From: Telopea speciosissima
Taxonomy: Eukaryota; Streptophyta; Magnoliopsida; Proteales; Proteaceae
Assembly: GCF_018873765.1 (NCBI RefSeq)
Contig: NC_057925.1
Span: forward strand, 57,858,970-57,922,969
Direction of reading: 5' to 3'
DNA: 64,000 nucleotides
The position numbers were made by a program, and so were the translations under genes. Numbering within the stretch: position 1 is the stretch's first letter; every line of letters starts with the position of its first letter. Below the pieces are notes generated by a model. The model ran no database searches. It was not told where the DNA came from and saw nothing but the letters and a program-made list of their open reading frames with translations. Of the stretch, positions 24,811 to 39,067 are shown in pieces.

Positions 24811-24980
24811 AGGGAGAAAGAACCCCACCCGGTCGTGCACTACGGCATGTACCTGCGCCCAAACACAATCAGGCGTAAAATTACTAACACACACCTACCT
24901 TTCCATGGGGGTGGGGTGATCATTTTGCATCTGTTGTGTATGGGTGCGGGTACATGTCGCATCACACGATTCTTTCTCCC
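24811..24980. mobile_element. Foldback MITE, GGGAGAAAGAA family
   Basis: Inverted ends GGGAGAAAGAA and TTCTTTCTCCC, with inner inverted stretches GTGCACTACGGCATGTACC on the left against GGTACATGTCGCATCACAC on the right. Short, without coding potential. Confidence 0.7.
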
Positions 24981-26336
24981 ACAAACTAATTTGATTGGAA
25001 CATGAACTGGCAAATTTTTTTTTTTAATATTAATAATTAAAAATAAATAAAGAGAATTAAAGAAGGGAGGATAAAGGCCATTCTTTGCTTTATTTTTCCA
25101 GCCAACTACTAGAGAGAGGGTTTTGTCCTCTTCTTTCTTTTTCTATAGAAATCTTTCTAATGCTTTAATGCTTTAATGTTTTAATGCCACAATCACTTTA
25201 GGGATACACTGCATAAGAACACGAATAAAAGCAAGAAACTGAAATAATTAAAGCATCTCACATGATGTGCTCTATTTCAACTAACCTTTCATCTCAGCTA
25301 AAGGAACAAAAGTAAAGTTTTTGGAGAAAAGGAACAAAGCAAGAGCATAAGAAAAGTTACTCGGTGCCCCTCAATACCACCCCGCTAAACTATGGGATCG
25401 CTCTCAGTCGATATCGATCCAGTTCTCTAAAATTCATATCTAGGGGTGGTGTAAATCGGTTGGCCCGAATCAGTCTCATCAATTTAAGGTTTCGTATTGT
25501 TACCGCATCATTTAGTTAATTGAACTGCATAAATTAGGCATGGACACATTTATATTTGGTCAGTTGATTATTGCTCCATGATCGAGGAGGTCAAATAAAT
25601 TTTATGGACAAATAGACCCCCAAGTCTCCTACTTGCAACTCAGAATTTTGCCCAAAACTTGAGTTTATCAGGCTGCAAAACAAATCTTTGAAATATCTAG
25701 GAGTTGGAAGTGGACAGTTATAATTAAAATAAAAATAGATATGCATGAACATACATGAGGAATCATGCCAATACAAAAATTGAAATAGCCATATCATCTG
25801 TCCACGTAACACAATGAGAGATGGCTGCATAAGAAACTTAATTGAATGCTTAGATGGGTTGAAATTTTATGTTTCTGAAAACTATTTATAAATTGGGGAG
25901 ATATAGTGATAAGCTTAATCGAATGCGTAGATGGGTCGAAATTTTTCAAGGGTGTATAAAAGCATACTGTGGGGAGATATAGTGATAAGCTCTTCAAATA
26001 CCTTACTTGATTATGAATCTAAGCATATAAGAGCATAAGAAATTAAGTATGGATCTTCATTACAGTGGGGGATTATCCGATTTCAGCCCGAACAGAGGTC
26101 AGGAATGTTTTACAAACAGGGCATTCTGCATTATAACTAGTTTTATGACCGGCCACTTCAGTAGTAATATTTGGGAGGAAAACTCTCTGTAGTTCATGGG
26201 GTATACTTCTAATCAGTTTTCAGTAAAATGCCTTTGATTGTCAGAAGCAAATGAAAGATGGGCACTTAAGCTGCATCAATACAAAGATATACAATGCCAG
26301 CATTGACTGTTTACACCCTTGGCTGGATTTGTATTT

Positions 26337-26540
26337 TCATCTAGAACTGATTCCCTGCCATTCACAGATGGTTTTATAATAATAATGAACAAAATATTGT
26401 AGGCAAAGGTGAGCATGAAGAGGGCGAAAAGATGAATACGCAGGAAAAGTTCTAGAAAACTCTGGCATTTCTTCCCTCAGTAGATCTCTCACTCCATCAG
26501 GCATGGAACCACATTTGGTTAAAAAAATAGTGTGCATTAG
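26337..26540 (-). other. Block B counterpart of the unknown conserved sequence
   Basis: Matches 12400-12660. A 66-codon frame reads GVRDLLREEMPEF and LHAHLCLQYFVHYYYKTIC; the same frame in block A keeps these words (FRLLHAHLFLQYFVHYYYKT). It is open in both copies, which could reflect selection before duplication or simple recency. Unassigned. Confidence 0.25.
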
Positions 26541-26584
26541 AGTTGAATTACATACAACAAATCAAGCAGGTATTATTATTATTA

Positions 26585-27323
26585 GGGAAATTTACGAAAC
26601 ACCCCCCTAAAAATGGGCCGATACTCAGATCACCCCCTGCATTAGAGCCCTATACTTAAATTAGACCCTACCGTTAGTTAACTGATGATGAAGTCAGCTA
26701 GTTAAATTTTTTGAAAATCCTAAACTACCCTTGAGAAGAGTATAATTACTATTTTACCCTTAGATCTAAAAACCCAACATGTACTCTCTTTTCTTTTCTT
26801 AATTAAAATAAGGAATCAGAGAGGGAATATTCCCTTTCTTCTCTTCTTCCCCCAATGTAGAGTTACTATTTTACCTTTGAACTACCTGTGATCTACCCAC
26901 CTGATCGAGTCAAGTTTTGGGGGTTTTATTCCTTTCTATAAGACCCTAGGTGGTTGGTTGGCGCTGGGCTATGCTTTCATGCAAAGTTCAGACGGTGACA
27001 CCACGGCCATGTTCACTCTGTTTTTGGTCCTCCTCCGTCGAGGGTCGTCGGTTTTGGACCTCCTCAGGGAAGCAGAGGCGGCAGTGGCGGTGCTACCAGG
27101 GCGAAGCAAAGGCAGTGGGGTATTTTAGGTTGAAGATGAAGGAAAAGGTAGTATTGTAAATTTAATTCTAATGATTTAGTACAAGGATAAAGTAGTCCTT
27201 TTACACCAATAACTAACTGCAGACTAACACCGTTAGTGTAGAGGGGGTGATCTGAGTATTTTCAAATATGAGGGGGTGATCTGAGTATCGGCCCATTTTC
27301 AGGGGGTGTTTCATAAATTTCCC
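26585..27323. mobile_element. Mutator-like non-autonomous element, 739 bp, 9-bp target duplication
   Basis: Starts GGGAAATTTACGAAACACCC and ends with the near complement (GGGTGTTTCATAAATTTCCC); the inverted ends extend about 55 bp, including GGGCCGATACTCAGATCACC. TTATTATTA flanks it on both sides (26576-26584 and 27324-27332). The empty site survives in block A near 12853 (GGTATTGTTATTAGGCC). Right-end sequence is partly duplicated (GTGATCTGAGTAT occurs twice). No transposase. Confidence 0.85.
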
Positions 27324-28084
27324 TTATTATTATTAGGCCATGTCACAATACAACTTGGCAATGTGCTTAACCAGTCTGATTTGGTAAGTTGGTGACCAGA
27401 TATACTAATGAGGAAACACAATCTGTTCAAAGATGATAGACCTTATTTAGGAAACCAAAGTTCAAATCCATGGAAATTTTAAATCCAGAGTTGGACTGAA
27501 AATCAACTATATATAAAAGAAGAGAAAGGGTTGGTCTCAGACTTGCACATAATATTTCTTGGTTTATTTTTTATTTTTCCCATCTTAAAAAACAGTTTTA
27601 AACAGAGATGAAATCTTGTCTTCTTTTAATTAAACTACCACAAGAAAAGAGAGTTTAAAACCTGCAACCATTGTCATCCCTTTTTGTTGTTCAATGCATG
27701 AAGCATGCATTTGATCTTATAACTCTGATCCTCTAAAAAACTATAAAAGGCTTACCAGGTTCCATGCTTCAGATTTTCACTTGACAGGGTTTTCTTCCTC
27801 AAAACAGCACAAATAAGCAACAACAACAATTCTGGGATCTCTTGAATTCAAAATTGATGTTGTGAACTAATTATATTGTCTGGGGGTCAAGAAGTTGAAG
27901 TAATGCTTGCTTCACACAGAAACAATCTGAAGAAGAGAGAAGCATAATTTCATTTCAAGTGAGGAGAGAGGCGAACCGTTGCAACTGGATCAGTAGGGTG
28001 ATGAATACAAATACTCCAAATATTTAGGGTAAGAAAGAATAGAATTTCTTGTAGAAACTGAAACCTAACCATGATGCAGAAAAC

Positions 28085-28450
28085 ACAACGAAACAGAAGA
28101 AAGAACAATCAAACCACCACAACACAAGGACATACGTGGTTCGGCAAGGTGCCTACGTCCACAGTGAGATGAGAGCAACTTCACTAGCAACGGAGAATAG
28201 GGTTACAACCTCTCTTCCTCTCGCCTCTTTGTTGTACAAAAAATTCCCTCTTAACCCTAATAATCCCCATCGCTACCAATTTAAAGAGAAAATATAGAGA
28301 TACAGTTTGGATACAAGACATCACCCCTCAACATCTTTGACACCAAACATGGTTATTGTAAGAACATTCCTTGCAATCCGTGACCCTGGCTATTTTGTTT
28401 GATGCTTTAGTGAATAGAGCTAGGAATTCAACATCGATAACAACATCGCC
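28085..28450 (-). mobile_element. Possible LTR fossil in block B (reverse orientation)
   Basis: Counterpart of 13870-14230: CATACGTGGTTCGGCAAGG followed by GCCTACGTCCACAG. Present in both blocks, so older than the duplication. Limits approximate. Confidence 0.35.
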
Positions 28451-29787
28451 ACATCACTAGTAATTCCAAAGGGGTGCTTGGTCAGAAATCCCAACTTCAC
28501 TTTGAATAAGAGGCCTGGAGTTGCTGAGCCTGCACATAGCACCACTCTTTTTAGCCACTAAGACTTTGCTGCCACAGCTTGCCTTGCTCTTCCCCTCGGC
28601 ACCACAACCCTCTATCAACAAGTGTGTAGGATGGCTTATTTCTCCTCTTCTGTTAAAAAGTTATAAAGTTGGATGGTTTTATCAATTGCAAGCATCAAGC
28701 GATTATGAATACATTTAGTATAGAGAAATGACACGCCAAAAGGTAGACACATCTATTATCATCTCTTATATAACAATGGAAGAAACATCATTAAATAAAA
28801 GACAAAAGATACAGAGCAAGACTGAAACTCTACCTTTGGCTTCCCTTGGATGTATTATGAAGGCTTGTAACCTTATGTTCGTATCCAGAAAATCATTTCA
28901 TCATCAATCAAGAACAAACTCAGTCCGTAACCCCAATTTGAGTTAAGATAGAGAGGCATGAAGTTGCTGAACCCAGACATAATGCCATTCTGTTAGCTGT
29001 TATGATTTGCTGCCACAGTTTGCCCTTACTCTTCCCTAGGCACCATAGCTTTCTGTCAAGAAGGGTGGTAAATGGTTTGTTTCTTCATTTCCATTTTACA
29101 CTTGCAAAGTTGGATGGTTTATCAACTGCAAAACATCATTGATTGTATACAATGAAATAGGTATATAGTATCTGAAAAGTTTAAGGGTAGAAAAATCTAG
29201 TACTATCTCTGACAAAATTACAAAAGCAATGTCATTAAGTAAGTGATTTAAGTTACAGAATGAACCTATGACTCACCTTCAACTTCACTTCAATTGTAAC
29301 ATGATGTGCTGTAACTAAAAGTTCAGAAAATTATTTCATCATCTGATAGGCAATTATTCATCGTGCCTTGTGATTTCCATGTTCATATTATGTCAAACCT
29401 ACACATATATGATCATGAGTCAGCTGATAGGAAGGTAGATCTCTGGTAAAGTCAATATATGAGAAAAAGAGTATATTAACTATAGAGACATAAATATTGC
29501 AGGGATAGTGAACTCTGCCGCTCCCATGAATTTGTAACAATCTAAGTCAATTAATTTTGAGAAACTAAGAATTATGTATCATCAACCAGCTTAAATGAAC
29601 ACAAATACAAATATATTGGCATAATATAATACAAAATGTAGGAAGATCGAATATTTTAGATGAAGACAGGGAGCATAGCAGCCTTAAGCTAGATAAGTGG
29701 GCAAAATGAACAAACAAAGAGCTAATATTCAAGAGAATCCTACAAACGTATAACCTTTTTATTCGTTATAATGGTATGTGTCCACAT

Positions 29788-29963
29788 TAGAGGCTGGGCC
29801 TTGGCACAACGGTAAGGTTGCTCCATTGAGACCTAGTGGTCGTGGGTTCAGGTCAGGAAATAGTTCTCCGAAGCAAGGGTAAGGCTGCGTACATTATGAC
29901 CCTCAACAAACCCCACAGTGGCAGGACTCACAGGAGCCTCATGCACTGGGTGCGCCCTTTTCC
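29788..29963 (+). mobile_element. Au-type SINE, near full length
   Basis: A tRNA-derived head has an A-box-like GGCACAACGGTAAGG and a B-box-like GTGGGTTCAGGTC. The body has AGGCTGCGTACATTATGACC, CCCCACAGTGGCAGG and GCACTGGGTGCGCCC, ending in a T run, all typical of plant Au SINEs. The flanks TAATGGTATGTGTCCACAT (29769) and TAATGGCATATGTCCATAAT (29964) are the target duplication. Block A near 15510 keeps the unoccupied site ATAATGGCATAAGTCCACAT. Confidence 0.85.
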
Positions 29964-30662
29964 TAATGGCATATGTCCATAATCAACCTCTTAACATAAT
30001 GTGCAAACTCTATGCAATTTTGACAACCAAGAGGTAACTTGTTCAGCCTTATTAAAATTTGAGACCGAGTAATATGATGAATATACAATCTCCTGGTTTA
30101 TTGATGCAAAGCAAAGAACCTTACGAGGGCTTGACATGCCACAAAACCTCTTGAGAGAGAGAGGGGTGCCTGACCATGCCTAGTATCATCAACAACAACT
30201 TGGATATATATTCAAGCAGAAAGGGATGTAAGAATATATGCCCATTGTCTTCAAAATCACGGGCAATTTCAACCATCTTGGAAATAAACCTGTTTCATTC
30301 AAATCATTGTTTAAGTTAGAACTGTGAATGATTAGAATTTGATAGAGAGGCTTCAGCTTGGGACAATACTTTTAGGTGATTTGAAAGTCAAACGATCTCT
30401 AGAAGAAATCTCCCAACACTGTTTCTGGGTTGATAATCATATTTTACCCACTTTTTTGCAAAATATTAGAAGTTAGGGTGAAGAGTGTGTGATTTAATTG
30501 TGTTGGAGCCCGATATAATTTAAAGCCAACAGAAGTTACATCTCCCAAACATTAGAGAATAGGCTTGGGTCAAAATTGATTGGATTCCATCAGGTGGCTT
30601 TGATTCATAGGAGCTAGAGATAAATTTTCGAGTATGCATTTAAGCTTTTCTAGTAAAGCTTA

Positions 30663-30770
30663 GGAGTCATACCTAGACCTGGATTCAATCCCATTTGCAC
30701 GTCTAATTCTCTAAAAAGTAGGCACCATCTTGCCTGTCCCACCATACTAGTCCAAAAAAAAAAAAAAGAA
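30663..30770 (+). mobile_element. Short A-tailed insertion, possibly a SINE fragment
   Basis: About 105 bp with a B-box-like GGATTCAATCCC and an A run at 30757-30773; block A lacks it (its sequence passes straight from GCTAGCATAAAAG to GTGGCTACCTTAAC near 16195). The family is uncertain. Confidence 0.45.
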
Positions 30771-31783
30771 AAAATCTTTGTGGATACCTTGACAAAGGTC
30801 AGAAAAGGATAAATTTAGAAGCAGGGTACCATTAATAATGGTAGCCTTGCTCTTTCATGCAACTAGATAGAAGGTGTATGGTTGTCTCTTTCTCCTACAA
30901 AAAGTGAATAAAGTAACTCCACCAAAAACATAGTAATTATAATAATTTCAATTGTTCATGAATCATACCCAGACTAAACAACAGGCTTGATCATGCAAAT
31001 AGCTCTCTAGAGGATCTGAAACCAGCACCTCTGTACTCAAAGAAGAGAAATCTACAAGCAACTAGGTGAGAGCTCAGTCCATTCTGCTTGTTTGCTGAAC
31101 TATCTTCTTTCCCATCAGCTTCTATTGCAAACAAATTCTCTCACACGGGCCTTTTTGGTTCATGAAACATCTCCTACAGGAATTCAACAGACAATATGAC
31201 ATGTATCATATGCCCATGAATAAGTTTCTTGAACACAAAGTGCATAAACACACACACAAAACCTGATCACTTGTCCTCAGTATTCCTTGTTCACCCAATT
31301 AGTCCAAGCAGGTTCTCAACAGGTTGAGTAGTTTTGTTGACTGGGCCAGGATTCAGAATATTGTAGACACATTTGCGGGAGTCCTTATCACCTAGCCTGT
31401 CATTAGCATCTGGTCAGATTACTTTTTCATTAAACATCATCATTCCCATTTTTAACGGGGTTAGATAAACACTACTGATATGGAAGATAAAACAGGAGGT
31501 GAAATTTTATGAGTATATGGTACTACTGTAAAATACTTTTCATCAATCAGATGATATGGATTATGAAATTCATGACAGTTCATAATAATTGTAATTGGAC
31601 ATCAGATTTGCCCCTTGATTTTCATTGAGAATCAATTTTAGGGAATAACTTGGATCTGGGGCTACAGAAATTTGTAGAGCAGATTGGGGTTGTGATGACT
31701 TGCCATGTAAAAAAAAAATTCAACTAAATAGTATGATTTACATAAATAAATAATTTTGAAGAAAAATTATAGAAAATTAAAAG

Positions 31784-32271
31784 TAGGGGTGTCAATGGGT
31801 CGGGTTGGGCCGGGCCTGCCTAAACCCTGACCCGACCCTAGAGGCCTTAACCACGACCCGACCCCGACCCGACCGTCAGGGTCAAGAAACTCTCAACCCC
31901 GACCCGACCCGCCAGGGTCGGTCGGGCCTGGTCGGGTTGGTCGATTTATGGCACCGCCCACGTGTCTCATTAGAACATGTTTTTGTAACATAGGATCTCA
32001 ACCTATGGGACAGCTAATAAATATGTTGAAAAAATGGCGTGTGTATAAACTCTCTCTACAATTGTAACGATGTCCCCTTAATAGGCACGGAAGCTTATAG
32101 GGGCTACAACTAAATAACAATCATGTCAGTGACTCTTTTTATGCCCTGATCAAAATAGTAGATGATCTACTCTTTTTATGGGTTCCCACTTCATGATGAT
32201 ACAAAGCTAGTAGTTATCTATGTACAATTCTCTTCTGTTTTTTTTTTTGTCAAGAAAATACTTATATTAAG

Positions 32272-32328
<57 letters not shown>

Positions 32329-32528
32329 ATATTATATACCTATAATTAATACGTGGTGGTCGGGCCGGGCAGCTAGGCCGGATCTAAACCCGACCCGACG
32401 ACCACCGCCAGGTCGGACTATAACTAAACCCAAACCCGCCCTCGGGTCAAAAATCGGGGTCGGGCCCGGGCCGGGCTCAGGGCGGGTTCGGGCGGGTTCG
32501 GGCCAGCCGGGCTTTATTGACACCCCTA
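31784..32528. mobile_element. hAT-type MITE, 745 bp, perfect 8-bp target duplication
   Basis: Ends TAGGGGTGTCAAT and ATTGACACCCCTA are perfect inverted repeats. ATTAAAAG occurs directly before (31776-31783) and directly after (32529-32536), the 8-bp duplication typical of hAT elements. Inside, both subterminal parts are GC-rich and full of GACCCGACC and GGGTCGGG words; the middle has an (AT)n run at 32278-32325. No transposase frame. It lies in the downstream region of NLR B; block A lacks it. Confidence 0.92.
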
Positions 32529-33219
32529 ATTAAAAGTGAATAGTGTATATGGTTGCTGTGATGTGGTGGATTCCTCTGCCACGTCTCCCAAATTCTTCTA
32601 AAAGGCAAATTAGATAATAAATGGAAAAAACTTCAGTCTGAGAACCCAAATCCTAGAGTTTTGTGGCAGTAGAAAAAACTTACTATGGCTAAACTATTAG
32701 AATTGGAATATTGTTCAAAAATGACATCGTCACTGTAAGACATTTAAAGAAAAGGACACTCATAGAAATTGTCAAGTGAAAAAAGAGAATTTTTCTATAA
32801 ATAATAAAAAAAAGAAAGAAAAAAATTGAACTTAACCAGAAAATCCAGTCAAGAAAATGATAAGAAATTTTTTTCCAAGAAAACGAAGGGGGAGGGAAGA
32901 GGGAGATCTTAGAGCACTCTTTGATTGAAAAAACAAAACTCTGAAAGAAAATGGAGAATAATGATGTTTAAACCATTATCTAATGTTATTTCTTATTTTC
33001 ATATGGAGAAAAGAAAAGAAAAAAAAACTAACCTAATTCCCTTAAGTTTTCATATTCTTTGGATGAGAAGAGGACAACGCATCACAAGTATTGGACTTGA
33101 TCCAATAACTCTGGTTCACTACAAATTTCTCTTCTGCAAAAAAGCAAAGAAGATTAAGAAGCAATTATTTCCCCAAACAAAATAATTAGATAAAAAAAAA
33201 GGGGGAAGAATTGTAGAGA

Positions 33220-33234
33220 GGGGGGGGGGGGGGG
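33220..33234. repeat. G15 homopolymer inside a GA tract
   Basis: GAGAG followed by 15 G and then GAGAGAG. Block A has plain (GA)n here. Confidence 0.95.
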
Positions 33235-33357
33235 AGAGAGCCGGACCTGAAGAAGATAAGCATGATTCTTTCCACAGTCGTTTGGCAACATTATTCCTTC
33301 AAATAAAGAGGGTTGAACTGAACCCCAGGGAATGGCTCAGTTGGGTTGAACAATCTT

Positions 33358-37329
<3,972 letters not shown>

Positions 37330-37440
37330 ATCCTTTCTTGGTTAGGAAGGCCAAATTAGCTAGAGCTCTTGAACTTTATCAAGAAGCTGACAGCAGTAAG
37401 ACTGACAATAAGAGAATGAGAAGGGCTAGTAATTAATTAA

Positions 37441-38160
37441 ATGGGAAATTGTATGAAGAAGAAATGGCTCACAATAGGAAATTTGGAGATCGAGATGGAG
37501 GGATTGCAAGAAGAGAATTTGAGAAGGGTTCAGAATGGGAGATTGTATGAAGAGATCGATGGCTCACAATAGGAAATTTAGTTAGAGAAAGATTGCAAGA
37601 TGAGAATGAGAAGGATTCACAATGGGCAGATTTATAATGAGAGTTACCTAACAAGATGGGCTTTGCAAATGTCATTTTCCCTTTATTCTTGCACTTCACA
37701 AGAGCAAAGTATATACAATCTGAAGCAAGTGTCTTCCAAAATTTCCTATTGTAACCAAAGTATATGATCACAATCTTGCAGTGTAAGAGCTGGTTTGAAC
37801 AAAAGGCATATTTTCTCAAGGGCTAAACTGCAAGGCAAGAAGCCCACATAGAGAAGAAAAGAAGTTTGTGTTCAAACTCATTTACTCCATTCATGAAGGT
37901 GAAGAATCGTCACAATGGTTTCTTAATAAGCAAAGAAAAGAAGAGAAAGCAATAGTTTTGTGCTGGACAGAATCCTTTTGGCAAACGTGATGGTTTCTCA
38001 ACTATATTCTTGTCTACTTTCTAGGATAAGGTGTAGGAGCTGGTTTGGACAAAGGTATATTTTCTCAAGTGCCAAACTGCAAGCTAAGAAGAAACCCATA
38101 TAGAGAAAAAAATGGAAATTGGCTTTACATGGCCTCATTTCAGAATGGCTTCCTAAATGG
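37441..38160. repeat. Diverged tandem repeats upstream of NLR B
   Basis: Within 37450-37640, GAAATTGTATGAAGA and GGCTCACAATAGGAAATTT recur with a spacing of about 100 bp, as do the AGATTGCAAGA words. A second pair lies further out: AGCTGGTTTGAACAAAAGG at 37789 and AGCTGGTTTGGACAAAGG at 38038, each followed by CATATTTTCTCAAG-like sequence and AAACTGCAAG. This is the likely promoter side of NLR B. Confidence 0.65.
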
Positions 38161-38451
38161 TTCACTGTTTTGAGCCACATTGATTGAAAGTGTGAAAATT
38201 CCAACCCTTAACTAGAGAGATTTGAGTCTTCTGATAGCGCGACATGGTGTGTAGCGCACCATTCAACGGCCTATAGTGTTTGGACACGCAACCTAACACA
38301 CATGTGGGGTGTTGGGTTGCGTGCCCAAGCTCTATGGGTAGTTAGATATACGCTACATGTTGGATGAAAGTTAATATAATGAAATGAGTCCGATCTTATG
38401 GCCCATATGTCCACCAAATTTTTGTTCTCCCACATGGCAATAAAATTAGGT

Positions 38452-38511
38452 ACATGGAAAGAGAGTACTTCTACCCCCTAAAAAAAAAAAAAAACATGGA
38501 AAGAGAGTACT
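38452..38511 (+). mobile_element. Tiny A-tailed insertion with 18-bp direct repeats
   Basis: ACATGGAAAGAGAGTACT occurs at 38452-38469 and again at 38494-38511. Between them are only 24 bases, TCTACCCCCT plus an A run. This is the footprint of a severely 5'-truncated retroinsertion (LINE-type machinery). Confidence 0.6.
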
Positions 38512-38930
38512 ATGGGTTCAATTGGGTCAGGCTGGACTGGATTTTTAAACCCAGGCCCATCTTATTGAGCTCAACCCAACCCAATCCGGCCCTGATTGAC
38601 CCTGATTGGGTCGTGCTAGGGCAGGTTGGTCCTGATTGACCTTGGCAATCCTTATTTTTGTCATTTTAGGATTAGGATCGGTCGGGCTAGTGCTGTTTTT
38701 TGACTGAATGTATGATATTATTATCTATAATTAATATTTGTATATACATGGCCAGATAGGGCCAGGCTCAGCCTAGGGCCTTCGCCCAGAACAGGTCTGG
38801 TCCTACCTAGGTCTAAAAATATCAACCTTAGACCTGCCCATGGGCTGAAAAACCTAACCCAGTACTTGTTGGGCTCAGGGCGGACTCGAGCTTGCTGGGC
38901 CAAACCTATAGCCCACCCTTCTTGACATTA
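38512..38930. mobile_element. Degenerate hAT-like MITE relative
   Basis: The interior has the same style as the 745-bp element (GGGTCAGGCTGG, CCCAACCCAATCCGGCC, GGGCTCAGGGCGG, CTTGCTGGGCC) with loosely inverted ends, but no clean termini or target duplication. Confidence 0.4.
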
Positions 38931-39031
38931 AGTAGTACTAGTAGGTAGGTTTAATAAGTGTGGCCTTGTACCCCTTTGCTGGCCCCTAGTGGGTCCCTCT
39001 CTGAGTCCAAGGTGGGCCTACCACCAAAAAT

Positions 39032-39067
<36 letters not shown>

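Noticed and set aside
31805-32523. Short Pro/Arg-rich open frames
   Set aside because: They are readings of the GC-rich word repeats in the hAT MITE and have no family similarity.
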